Positions 17,819 to 28,200 are shown, counted from the stretch's first letter. The stretch is 39,046 nt of DNA from Hondaea fermentalgiana (GCA_014084085.1 NPFB01000154.1:86905-125950); one strand, 5' to 3'. Notes: a model not told the origin generated them from the letters alone. Numbers and translations are program-made.

Positions 17819-18937
17819 ATGTCGCGCGCGAACGCGCCGGGCGCGCGCAAGTTCTCTCGTTTTGGAAGCGTGAGCGCGGCCAAAACTGGTGTAGCTCGCG
17901 GCGGGGGCGGGGGCTCGCTCGAGGATGCCCAGGCGCTCTTGGACCGCGTGGCGACGACGGTGGAGCCGCTCATGAAGCGACACAGCTGGTTCGTGGAGAA
18001 GCTGCAAGAGATGATGCCGCGCAAGGAGGGTCTGCTTGGAATGAACGTAAACCGTGGCGCCAAAATTCTGCTAAAATTGCGCCAGGGCGGGGGGTTTATG
18101 CCGTTCGAGCAGATTCTAGACACCATGCTTCATGAACTCGTGCACATGGAGATTGGTCCACATAATGCCTCGTTTTACAAAATGTGGGACGAACTACGCA
18201 GCGAATGCGAGCGCGATTTTGTCTCGGGGGCCTTCACCGTCGCCAACAGGGGTAGTAATAGTGATGATGCTACAAGCCAGGTTGTACCTTTTAGTGGCAA
18301 GGGCCAACGCGTAGGCAGCGCAACAGGCAGGCGAGCGGGCGCCTCCATGCTTGACCGAAGAGCAGCAGCCATGGCTGCTGCTGAGCGACGGCGAGGTGTA
18401 GGGGGTAGGCGTCTTGGTGGTGGCAGCGGCGGCGGCTGCGGTCGTGATAAAAGAGGGGATGCCGATGACGGCGAGGCGCTCCACGGGCTTTCGGCCAAGG
18501 AACGTGCTCTACGAGCTGCAGAACGTCGACGCCAACAGCAATCAACCTGCATTGCCATTGCCGACGGTCAGGACCAAGACGTGGCGCTCGATGACGATCC
18601 TGATCTCCAGGTCGTGGAGAAGCCGCCATCTACCACAGGTGTTGCATCAGCATCCACGAGTTCGTCGACGTTTGATCGCAAGACCCCGCTGCCTGTTTCC
18701 ACCTCGTCGCAGGCATTGTTTCCCGCGGATCAGTCGTGGTCGTGCCCAACGTGCACGTTCGTGAACTGTCGAGAAGGAACGGCCAGTCGACGATGCAGCG
18801 CATGCGGAGCAACGCCTGGCGCAGAAGTGTCCTTTTGGCGGTGCGTACTCTGTGGTTTAGAGATATCGGACAAGCATGAACGTTGTCTTTGTGGACGTCC
18901 TCGGAAGCGCGAGCCAGATGTTGTTGATTTGACGTGA
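17819..18937 (+). CDS. WSS1: Wss1/SPRTN-type DNA-protein-crosslink metalloprotease (WLM domain)
   Basis: 372 residues. A WLM domain spans ~35-180, with zinc ligands HELVHMEIGPH (His105, Glu106, His109, His115) followed by the usual NASFYKMWDEL. A basic Ala/Gly/Arg-rich linker (~200-300) leads to a RanBP2-type zinc finger from Trp307 (WSCPTC, CSAC) and a second, compressed Cys cluster (WRCVLC, CLCG; ~340-362). The last residues VVDLT fit a SUMO-interacting motif. Yeast Wss1 has the same protease plus SIM layout and cleaves proteins crosslinked to DNA in nuclei with Cdc48 help. That function is inferred here from the family. The start ATG follows a GC-rich leader and precedes a conserved region, so it is plausible. 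Confidence 0.88.
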   Translation: MSRANAPGARKFSRFGSVSAAKTGVARGGGGGSLEDAQALLDRVATTVEPLMKRHSWFVEKLQEMMPRKEGLLGMNVNRGAKILLKLRQGGGFMPFEQILDTMLHELVHMEIGPHNASFYKMWDELRSECERDFVSGAFTVANRGSNSDDATSQVVPFSGKGQRVGSATGRRAGASMLDRRAAAMAAAERRRGVGGRRLGGGSGGGCGRDKRGDADDGEALHGLSAKERALRAAERRRQQQSTCIAIADGQDQDVALDDDPDLQVVEKPPSTTGVASASTSSSTFDRKTPLPVSTSSQALFPADQSWSCPTCTFVNCREGTASRRCSACGATPGAEVSFWRCVLCGLEISDKHERCLCGRPRKREPDVVDLT

Positions 18938-18966
18938 CAAGAAGCAAAGCGAGTATGAAACATCAT
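18923..18966 (+). repeat. Gene-end duplication, copy 1 (includes stop codon)
   Basis: Covers the last five codons of the protease gene, including the TGA (GTTGATTTGACGTGA), and the start of its 3' UTR. It matches 18997-19041 with a few changes. Confidence 0.85.
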
Positions 18967-19783
18967 CATGCAAAAGTGCTGCGAGTCATGCACGTCGTTG
19001 ATTTGACGTGATAGGGAATCAAAGCGAGTGTGAAAAGTCATGGCAAATGGAGAGCAAGAAACGAATGTAGCTGCGCTACTGCCAAAATGAATGCAATAAA
19101 GAGGAAGTTGATCACCAAGGCCAAGAGAAATTTCGCGCAGAGCCGAAATAACTGCACCAGCCATGATTTTCAGAGAACAAAACAAGAACTGAGAGAGCTA
19201 CATCGTGCTGTCAGTGAAGAAGTGAGTCATTAGTAGTCCCGAGAACCTTGAGGTAAGCGGAAGCCTTCTCGCACGTCAAGTGGTATTGAGTGTGTGATCT
19301 GTAGATAAATAAAGTGGTTGATATTTTTTTGGTTTCACAGGTGTACAGTTCATCATTGTCTCTTTCCTTTGCATGCACGCGCACACACGTGCGCATCATT
19401 ACAGACGTGGCGGCGGCAGGAGGATGAGCCTTGAGTTTTTTTTTGGTTTTCAGGTATGTGTTTTTTTCTTTTTCAGGTTTGGACGGTCTTGGTTTTTTCT
19501 TTTTCTTGGTGATGAGGAGATTTATATGCGGGGCCGCGAGATGATTTTGTGTGCAGGAGAATTGCTGCCCTGATGCATTGATGTGTGAGAGGATATAAAT
19601 TCTGAATCTCGTCGCATTGAATTGGAGATGTAAACAGAGGAATGCGAACATGTTGAGGCCGTGGGTCCGTCACAGCGGCGAAAAATGGATGTGTGTGCAG
19701 GCTGATAGGTACGAGGGCACGTAGACCGACGTGTTATCAGCGGGAAGGCCAAGTCCTTCCTATATTTTGCTGGTTTTCGACAT
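18938..19783. other. Convergent intergenic region, Wss1-like gene to kinase-like gene
   Basis: Contains the duplicated gene end, an AATAAA near 19306, and T-rich runs at 19320-19500 that look like repeated polypyrimidine-CAG acceptor sequences on the plus strand. No exon downstream of them looks coding. The right part should be the 3' UTR of the minus-strand gene ending at 19784. Confidence 0.5.
18997..19041 (+). repeat. Gene-end duplication, copy 2
   Basis: Repeats GTTGATTTGACGTGA exactly and then AGCGAGTxTGAAA, 74 bases downstream of copy 1 and outside the reading frame. Confidence 0.85.
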
Positions 19784-20878
19784 TTACACGAGGGCGGCGT
19801 CGACGAGGTTGTTGAAGGCTTCAAAAAATTGCTCCGTGCCCTGGGCCATGGCCTCAGCACTGAGCGTCTCGAGCACCGAAGGTTGCGTACGGTCGCCAGG
19901 ACGCACGAGCATGGAGCCAATCTCAAAGAGAGTCTTGCCCTTGGCCGCGGCCTTTTGCAGGAGAACAGTCGACATCCAGACGCCGAGCTGAGATTCCTCC
20001 GCGACACCAGCGTCCTGCAAGAGATCAAGATCCTCATCAACATTGATGGCAGCAATCTCTGCGAGCAGCTCCTCGCTGAAGGGCTCCTTGGCTTGAGGGT
20101 AAAAGAAGACCTCGCTCGAGACATCGGCGAGCTCACCGCCATTCACGTCCGGAAAGCTGAGCGCGTGATCGATCGGGACGAGACGCTTGTCCTGGGTCAT
20201 CATGAGATTCCCGGCATGGCGGTCGCGGTTGAGGATGCGGGCATCCAAAACTCCGATGCGGTGGACATCGTCCTTTGCAAAGACGTTGGCGCCGTAGTCG
20301 GTCGCATCTTCGCCGGGCACAAAGGCCTGCGCGGAACCAAAGGTCTCTTCGTTCTCGGCGCCGAGCTTGACACTGCCGAGCGCGGTCTTGGGCACGCCGG
20401 CGAGTCCGCGGTCCAGGAGGTAGGCGGCTTGCTCGTTGATGGCAGCACGCTCGGTCTCCGCGTCGACGGCAGGCTTGAAGACGACCTTTCGCTGGCCCGC
20501 ATCGTCGGCGAGGAAGTAGACCTCCGAGGTGCCGTTGTCGGCACGTTCGGCCGAAGCGACATCGACTTGGCAAAGGAGATCGTCCATGCCCCCAATGATC
20601 GCAGACTTGAAGGGCGTCGACGAGGCACAGCTTTCATCAATTTTGAGCTCCTCGGCAGGGTTGTAGGAGACCTGCTCGATAACTTTGTGCAGGCTCTGAA
20701 GGAACTCCTGCTTGTTGTAGTAGACGATGGCAAAGGCGGCGCGGAGAGCGGGATCGCGGTCCAGATCACGATCCAGAGGTGTGCGATCGATCTCGGGATG
20801 GTCGGGCATGGCCATGGGGACAACAAGCGACGGCGACGGCGCGCCGGCCGTCGCCGGGACCTGCGAAAGGACCAGCAT
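19784..20878 (-). CDS. PI3/PI4-kinase-like protein (type II/gamma PI4K-like fold)
   Basis: 364 residues from the ATG at 20878. The kinase-like core shows VVFKP (Lys135, ATP site), a long insert with VHRIGVLDARILN, the catalytic-loop motif DRHAGN (219-224), and LVPIDHALSFPD (Asp237) in the metal-binding position. This motif order matches the phosphatidylinositol 3/4-kinase family, closest to plant gamma/type II PI4Ks, some of which phosphorylate proteins rather than lipid. No ubiquitin-like N-domain is present. Upstream of the ATG the frame stays open for about 35 codons, with a hydrophobic stretch (LYRFFVGLYIFEH), back to a possible acceptor TTCTTCTTAG at about 20971. There is no upstream ATG for over 1 kb, so I keep 20878. 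A 5'-UTR intron (donor near 21038) is possible. Substrate unknown. Confidence 0.82.
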   Translation of the reverse strand: MLVLSQVPATAGAPSPSLVVPMAMPDHPEIDRTPLDRDLDRDPALRAAFAIVYYNKQEFLQSLHKVIEQVSYNPAEELKIDESCASSTPFKSAIIGGMDDLLCQVDVASAERADNGTSEVYFLADDAGQRKVVFKPAVDAETERAAINEQAAYLLDRGLAGVPKTALGSVKLGAENEETFGSAQAFVPGEDATDYGANVFAKDDVHRIGVLDARILNRDRHAGNLMMTQDKRLVPIDHALSFPDVNGGELADVSSEVFFYPQAKEPFSEELLAEIAAINVDEDLDLLQDAGVAEESQLGVWMSTVLLQKAAAKGKTLFEIGSMLVRPGDRTQPSVLETLSAEAMAQGTEQFFEAFNNLVDAALV

Positions 20879-21090
20879 GTGCTCGAAGATGTAGAGTCCG
20901 ACGAAGAAACGGTACAGAGCAAGGCTGCTCCCGGAGGAGGCCTTGCTGGGAGCGACGTCAGAAATCTTGGCTAAGAAGAAGTCCGTTCAAGGGAAGAGGG
21001 AGAGTAGGGTAGAGAGAAAGAAAAGGAGGGGAAGTTACCCGCCCTTTTCCTTGCTCTGCTCGCTCACTTGTCTCGTCTCGTTCTCCTTGT
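20879..21090. other. 5' flank of the kinase-like gene
   Basis: Minus-strand leader. Candidate 68-base intron at 20971-21038: donor GGTAAC, pyrimidine-rich body, acceptor TTCTTCTTAG, no clear CTAAC branch site. Unproven. Confidence 0.35.
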
Positions 21091-22062
21091 CTATGTGTCT
21101 ATGTGTCTTTCTTTCTTTCTTTCTTTCACGCCCGAGTTCGTAGATACAGGATAGATAGATGAGATGGATGGATAGATGAGATGGATGAGCGAGTGCCAGA
21201 CAGACAGACAGTCAGTCACTCAGCCAGCCAGCCAGACACCCACCCGGTCAGTCTGTCGGTCGGTCGGTCTCGAGAGGGACGGCCGAGGACGACGCTGCGC
21301 CGTCTCCGTTCGCGCCCCTGTCTGCGCGCGCCGCCGACTCCCGCGGCCCTCGCCAGCTTGGCTTGAGGTTCTGCCGTCTCTCTCTTCTTTCCTTCCTTCC
21401 TTCCTTCCCTGTTCAGGCCACGGCGGAACTCCGCTCAGCTCGGAATCGCGGGCGAAACGCTGACGCAAGGAGAGGCGCTGTTTCGGGAAAGAATGCGTGC
21501 CTCCCTCGCACTTTTCCCGCGCCGGCGCCGATGGGGCAAGCGCGCGGCGACGAGCGCACAAGCGCGGCGGCGCTCTCGCGCGCTCTCGCGGCGGCGGGCG
21601 CGCGCGCTGGCTGGCTGGCTGGCTGCCTCGCTGCGCGCGAGGAGCAGCGCAGAGAAGAGGAGGAGGAGGAGGAGGCGCGCCGGCTGGCTCGCTCGCTTGC
21701 TCGCTTGCTGCGCAGGCGGTAACGCACCCGCGGGGGACGTGGTCTGCCTTCTTCTGTCTGCCTGCGCCGGCTTCACAGGAGGAGACTATCTATCTCTCTA
21801 GATCGCGCGCGAGACGAGGTGGTGCGAAGGATGGACGATCGAGAATCTCTTGCAGGAGGAGATGGAGGAGGAGGAGAAGAACGAGGAATGAACAAGAAGG
21901 CTCGAAGAAGAAACCACGCTCGTTCTGTTCTCTCCGCGATGAATGCGCGTGCGAGACCGCGGCAGTCGCGAGCGCGATCCCTCGCTCTGAAGACGGCGCG
22001 CCGGCTGGCGGGCCGGCTATAGTGAGCGAGCGAGCGAGCGAGCTAACTAGCTAGCTAGCTGG
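21091..22062. repeat. Cluster of tetranucleotide microsatellites
   Basis: Within about 970 bases there are many different short tandem repeats: CTTT (21107-21127), a duplicated GATAGATGAGATGGATG block (about 21155-21188), CAGA/CAGT/CAGC variants (about 21197-21236), GGTC (about 21255-21270), TTCC (about 21386-21408), GGCT (about 21607-21625), GAGG (about 21657-21675) and GAGC passing into CTAG (22021-22060). The sequence between them is GC-rich, and the open frames across it encode low-complexity Arg/Ala/Ser, so I call no gene. Confidence 0.85.
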
Positions 22063-23640
22063 CGGGTCTCCGCAACGAGACTGCCTCGTCGCGGGCCTGG
22101 ATGGATTGGCAGCGATGAGCACGCGCGAGCAAGGTCGCGTGCCCGCCCGAGTTTGAAATGTGCAGCGCCGGGGACGCGCGGCGCGCGAGGGCGAGGGCGA
22201 GGGCGAGGGCGAGGGCGAGGGCGGCGCGGCGCGCGGTCTGCGCTCGCTGCGCGGGGCGGGCTCGGGCCCGCGCGCGCTGGCGATCGAGAAGGGCCAGCGG
22301 GATGGAATGGAATGCACGCGAGGCCTGGCCTGCAAGGCAGGCCGATGCGATCACCTCTCTCCGCGCACGAGGGCGAGGGGAGGGAGGCCGCGCGGACTCC
22401 GCGCGGCGCCACACGCGGCGGCGGCGGCGCTGAGAGGGCGCCCGAGCGCGCGAGCGAGAGAGGCCGCGGCAGCTCGGCTCTGCTCTGCTCGGCTTGGCCC
22501 GGCTCGGCTCGGCTCGGCGTGGCGGGCGCGAGGAATTCGAATTTGGCGCGCACGAGGTAGCGCGATCCGCGCGCCGCGAAAGTCTGCTGCGGGGCGCCTT
22601 TTTCGCGCCGCCTTCTCCCCCGATCACACTGGCGCGAACTCGGGGCACGATCTAGCGGCTGCGGGCGTGAACTTTCGGCCGCGTGTGAGGCGCACCTCTG
22701 GAAAGATCCCGGTCGACAACTCTGACAGCGGGCCAGGGGGAGGTGGAGGCAAAGTGTGCGCGGGCACTGTGAGGGACGCCGAAAGAATAGCCAAGGAAAC
22801 ATCCGCATAGGAGGATCGCGTCCGGGCGTTTTGCCCAGTGTGCACCCCCTCTCCCCATGAGGCGCCTCGAACGCCGTGGCCCCCGCCTCCCCCTCCTCTC
22901 CTCGCCCCCACACCCATCTCCCTTCCAACTCCCGCTTCACAGGGGACTCCCTCTGTTCCTCCCACTGTCTCCCCCTCCCCCTCCTCTCGGACGCACCCGC
23001 GCCATAGTTTCCCCGACTTCCCCACTCCCATTTCCGCGACGCATTTGCCGCAGAATCCGCAGCAAACGGAAAAAGATTTTTCCTGAAGGCTGGCGCGGGC
23101 GGCGGTAGCCCCTCCTAGCGGCCAGCTATGCCCCACGGAAGCGGGCCCGGAGGCGGAGATCCGCCGCGAAGACGACGTGCTCGAGGCCGCCGAGAGGGGC
23201 GCCAAGAACAGAACGCCTTCCCGCCGCGGCCCCGGGGGCGAGGTGGTAGTATCTTCGGGGAGGTGGAGCGCTCGTCGCGCTGGCGCGCAGCTCCGCGCCG
23301 GGGCGGGACGAGGTCTGCGGGTGCGGGAGCGAGGAAGGGCCAGGACTCGAGGCCTTTGGGCCTGGAGATCCTGGCCGCGAAAAACCGTGCCAAGGGTGCT
23401 GGGCATTCAAGTTGGGGTCACGGGCTGCAGTCCGCACCGGCCTCGGCTGCAGCTGCTTGCAACGAGGACGAGCAGAAACTGCACCTCGGTTTTTGGAATG
23501 AGGAGCGAGCGTCTGGTTTGTTAGCGGCGGAGGTGGTCTTGGCGCCGGACGACCCGGAGCGCATACACTCACGATCTTTGCGCGCAGTTGTCGTCGCGAC
23601 AAAGCTTGACTTGTATGATTGCCATTGATTGATAAGTTGT
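22063..23640. other. Very GC-rich region without a convincing gene
   Basis: Long frames exist on both strands (for example 22160-22810 plus, 22047-22940 minus, 23128-23628 plus). They are Arg/Ala/Pro/Gly-rich and overlap each other, as expected where stop codons are rare. The right part has a C-rich stretch (22850-23040). No domain, splice pattern or RNA gene recognised. Could hold regulatory sequence or 5' exons for flanking genes. Confidence 0.5.
22185..22220 (+). repeat. GCGAGG hexamer repeat, six copies, G-quadruplex type
   Basis: Six perfect GCGAGG units in tandem. Read as GGG-CGA-GGG-CGA and so on, the plus strand meets the G3+N1-7 pattern for a G-quadruplex. Confidence 0.95.
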
Positions 23641-24630
23641 TTGTAATCGTAGGTAGAGTAGTAGGTATAGCTTACTAAAACAGCACAGAAGTTGTCGCAC
23701 AAGTTGAAGCATCGGCCAGTGAGTGAAGGAGGAAGAAGAGATGTGCGCCCTTGTCCAGAGCGATTGCGTCGTTCATTCTGCTCTTGCCGTCGTTGAATCG
23801 TAAGGTACTGCGACGATCTTGTTGCCGACCTGGCGAGCAATTGCTTGTTCTTGTGTGGGCGCGGAGATCTTAACCAGCCTGACGATTGGCATTTCACCTA
23901 AAGGCTGTAAAGTGCCGCGGTGATCGATCTTTCTTCCTGCTTGCCTCATTTTATCGCAGCCAGCCGGAGGAGATTCGCTTCATTCGCGGTGCAAAGTGTG
24001 CTCATAGGGCCGAGCCGCGGCAGCGGCCGGCGAGAGAGAATCCTGGTCCCGCCGTAAAGATCTGAGATATAAAGATCTTATACCTCTGCATGGAGTTGTC
24101 ATTCTATCTCATGCTACAAGGACCGACCAGCGTCGCCAGTCGAGTTGCCATTGACGAAACTTGTATTTGGGGGCATGCACGAGGGGCTTTCCAAGCCACC
24201 CAACGCCTTCGCTTGATAACGAGAGGCGCAATCGAATCGCGTTCCTACAATATTGAATCCAGATGAAGTGAACGATGTGCAACACGTGAATGACGTTTCC
24301 ATCATGTCGATGTCCGCAGGAAATCCTCTCTTGCCTGCGATTTCGTTCCTCGCGCAGGCAACGTAGGTGCGAACAGGTCCTAAAAAAATCAAACTCCTTT
24401 GCAAGGATTGGATTCGACTTTGTCGATCTGATAGTCGCAACAGACAAGCTTATTTACTTTGTGCAACTGCATTTTGAAGTATGAACACCGCATAAAGTCT
24501 AGAGCTACGTTTACGCAGGTAAATCGCGCGCCCGCGTCTGCTCCGCGCCCCTCTATCGCGTTTCAAGACCCGATTTGCTCACTTCGTAACAAAAAAACAA
24601 ACAAACACGCTTACATCTTATTGATTCAAT
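23641..24630. other. AT-richer intergenic region
   Basis: Composition drops sharply from the GC-rich block to its left. Short frames such as 24109-24447 minus have no recognisable motif. I see no tRNA or other RNA gene. Confidence 0.5.
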
Positions 24631-24925
24631 CGCGCTTAACGATGTCCTGCTCGAGCTTGACAATGTCCTAATCGCGCTTGATGGTGACCTAATCGCGTTT
24701 GACGATGTCCTGATCGCGCTTGGCAATGTTCTGATTGAGCTTGACGATGTTCTAATCGCGCTTGGCGATGTTCTAATCGAGCTTGACGATGTTCTAATCG
24801 AGCTTGACGATGTTCTAGTCGTGCTTTGGCGATGTCCTGATCGCGCTTCGCGAGGTTCTGATCGAGCTTGGCGAGGTTCTGAATGAGCTTGACGATGTTC
24901 TAACCGCGCTCGGCAATATTCTAGT
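24631..24925. repeat. 21-bp minisatellite, about 14 copies
   Basis: The unit is near CGCGCTTGACGATGTTCTAAT. Copies start at 24631, 24652, 24673, 24694, 24715, 24736, 24757, 24778, 24799, 24820 (22 bases), 24842, 24863, 24884 and 24905. Most differ at a few positions. Because 21 is divisible by three, the minus strand reads as a seven-residue repeat around AIRTSSS, but no domain or gene structure supports coding. Confidence 0.93.
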
Positions 24926-24929
24926 CTCC

Positions 24930-24977
24930 CTTGGCGATTTTCTTGGCGATTTTCTTGGCGATTTTCTTGGCGATTTT
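24930..24977. repeat. 12-bp tandem repeat, four copies
   Basis: CTTGGCGATTTT is repeated four times without change, immediately after the 21-bp array. The unit resembles part of the 21-bp unit (CTTGGCGATGTT), so it probably arose from it by shortening. Confidence 0.95.
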
Positions 24978-25229
24978 CTAATGTTCTTTCGAAGCTCACG
25001 TTTTGAAGTTTGTCCTTTACGATTCGCATATCGAGCTTCACAAGTCGATCGTGCGGTCAGCTGCGCTTCACGCTTTGCGCGCCGCAACTCCATCGCGACG
25101 AATAAATGCAAGATGGACTTGGGACTCCCCGATCAATGGAGTCTTTCCTCTCTCATTGTGCTCATGACGCGAAGAGAAAGACAAAACCTGAACTCGTAAA
25201 AAGCACCAGGAAACCGGCGCCCGTGCGCG

Positions 25230-28200
25230 ATGGGCGCGGAGCAGAGTGCGGCGGAGGCGCGGGGAGCCAGGAACGAGGCAACCGCTCCTCCTCCTCCTCC
25301 TCCTCCTCCTCCTCCGGCCGCCGCCGCCGCCGCCGCCCCCACCAGCGCCGCCACCAGCGCCAGCGCCGTCGCGTGGGACGCAACAACCCGGGAGGGGCGT
25401 TTTGATGTAGCTTCGCGGTCCCGACAGGGCTCGGCGCGCGCGCTGCAGAGGCTACCGTCGACGGCCTCCCTGTCGTCGGCGACCTCCTCTGTGGCCTCGA
25501 GCGCCATCTTGCTCCCGTTCATGCGCTCCCCCGAGGAGGAAGCGCGCATCGCGGCCGTCATCAACGCGGTTCACAACCCAGCTCTCGTGGACCCGGCCCC
25601 GCCCGCCGACAAGGCATGGGCCTTCGAGGCAGTCCTTGATGCACTTCTCGAAGCTGGCCCCTGTGCTCTTTCTAACGTAAATGCCGACCTTTTGCGCATC
25701 GTCATGGACGCGCTCGAGTCCCAATACGCGCCAGTCCATCGTCAGGCTTGTCGTCTTCTTTGGCTCATTCTCTCCGGCGTACGCCCTGGTTGGGATGCAG
25801 ACTACTTTCCACCGCTTTATCTTCCCTCACGTCAAATGCCTACGGATACGCGCAAACATCTCCGCAGGATCGATCGCACTCTAGTCGAAGACCTTGGTTT
25901 CCCCTTTCCCATCGTCCCGCTGCTGCTCTCCGGTGAGGACAACATTGTGCGCCACGCCACGGCCAGTCTCTCCCTCATACTTGGGCGCCGCGGCGTGCCT
26001 CGCTTTCGCGAACGCTTCCAGGTCCTTGAAAGCGCGCTCGAAGCTCTAGTGGCCAATCTCGTCTCTGAAGACCAACGAGTCCAGCTCGTTTCCGTATCCT
26101 CGCTCACGAGCCTCGTTGCACACATTGCAACGCACAACGCCGTCATCGATGCCAATGGCGTCGAAAACCTTGCAACAATTCTTCACCGCTCGGATTCATC
26201 AAGCGGCCTTGTGCGCATCGCAACACTGTGTCTTCGCGTTCTCGCACAACGCAGTCCTTTACTCGTACAAACTCGGCTTCAAATCTGTCTTCCGGACGAC
26301 ACACCTATCATCACTGTCCTTATGCGTAGGCTGCGTGAACTCTGGGAGATCTTGCGAGGTTCTGGCTCATCCACCGTCGCAGCCGATACGACTTCAATCG
26401 TTGATTGTATCATTGTCCTTACGGCCGCTGTGCGTGACCCCGCGCTTCTGGAAATCATGAGAGCGCCACAAAGTTCGGAGAGTACACACATTCTTTCATT
26501 GGCGGTCGGGATTCTCGACTCTGTAAAACGTTTGAGAAATCCAGACTCCGCCCTATGCGAAACACTTTCGGATCTACTTTTGCATCTTTGCGTTAATGAA
26601 AAGTGTCTGCCGCGCATCTTGGAGAAAGGCGGTCGTCTCGCGCTGCTTTGCGCTCTTACATGTAAAGTACGACCCACGCAGAACCTGGCAATGTTCTCGC
26701 ATGACCACCACCAGCCTCCCCCACGAACCTACGCATGTCTTTACGCGACAGACGCGGAACTGGAGCAATGGCGCTCGCGTCGCTTAGTATTTTCAAGTCG
26801 TGTTCTGGCCGCGCTATGCGCCTATCTCACACGCATGACCGACACGAGCTCGACTACAATTGGTGCCACCATACTGGTTCGCGATCTCGTCCTTCCATTA
26901 CTCTTTGATGCAGTAGGTATCGATGTCCCCGAGGTCGAGGCCCATGGCGCGCTCTCCAAGAGGAATGCCCTTCGAAACACCATACGGCGGGCCGCAGTCG
27001 CTGGCCTCGCGGACCTTGGATTGCGTGAACAATGGGCGCGCTGCGTGTTCGCGTTTCGCAACGGAGCCGTGATCGCAAGGCTCCTTGCTCTTGGCTTCGC
27101 CGCGCATGCGGTCTGCGCGTACGCGACGAAGCGTCGCGAGGCCGCAGGCGCCGTCGGGGAGCCCTACGACGCCAATGAAGAGGCGCTCATGCACCAAGCC
27201 AACGCAGCCGTACTCTTGCACCTCGTTGCGCGAGGGCTCAGCACCTTTGCCATGCATGACAACATTATCGACAGTCAACCAGCCCTGTCAAAGATGCTCA
27301 TTGACCTCTGGAAATTCTTCGCGCTCACAAGTCAAGACAACAACCTTTATCTACCCTTGCCCATTGCATTGCTCGCCTCACTGAATCCCGAGCTCTCGGA
27401 ATTGGCGCTTCTCATGCGCAACGGCGATGACGACGACACTGACAGCACAGACGAAAATGAGGTTGATGATGAAGACCAAAAGTTCGAAGACCGCAGTGAC
27501 ACAACGCAAGACGGTCCAGCCGACTCATTTTCTCTCAACGCAAGCAACACCGAGAACGATACGTACCGACACAGGGCATCTCTTTCGGGCAAACCTCAAA
27601 AGGCCAGAGACCGGGCCAGTTCTCCTGCTGAGCATTCCATGGGAGACCGATCCTCGCGTCAAAGCTCGCTCTACGCCTTAGGTGGCAAAACTAGACAAAA
27701 GAATGTTGCTCTCGAAGCAGCCTTTGTCGAAGCTTCACTGGGTCAGGCGCTCATCCAAGTGGGCTTTCATGCCAATATTTTCCCGCCTCAAATGCTCTCT
27801 GCAGCCTCTTCGGATCAGCATCAGACCACCCTCACCTGGACCTGCAAGTGGTTTGCATACGCCGAGACTGTTCTCGAAAGCTATCCTCGACACGAGCACA
27901 TTCGCGCAAAATCGATTGCTCTCATTGCCCTTGCGATCCGCCGCCAGGGATGGATTGCGCTATGGAGCAAGAGCGCAGCGCTCCGAGCCGTCGCAGCAGA
28001 GCTGCCGAGAGACTCATCTTCCGTATCGGCGGCGTCGCTTGATTCGTGGCCCTGGGATGAAGGCGCTATTGACCTCATCGTTGATGCACTCACATTAGCC
28101 GCCACTCAGGGAGGGCCTGGGGGGGGGGCGTGCGCCCGTGTCGACCTTTTGCAGGTATCCACCATGCGCGTCGCGTTGCGCGCAATCATCGAGCTTCTCC

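Noticed and set aside
19440..19480. Micro-intron GTATGT...TTTTTCAG
   Set aside because: Only about 23 bases between donor and acceptor, far shorter than the introns seen, and no coding exons on either side.
22047..23628. Several 160-300 codon frames on both strands
   Set aside because: They overlap in opposite directions and are dominated by Arg, Ala, Pro and Gly. This is expected in very GC-rich DNA with few stops.
24631..24977. CRISPR-like array
   Set aside because: Units are contiguous without unique spacers, drift in sequence and lie in a eukaryotic genome. It is a minisatellite.
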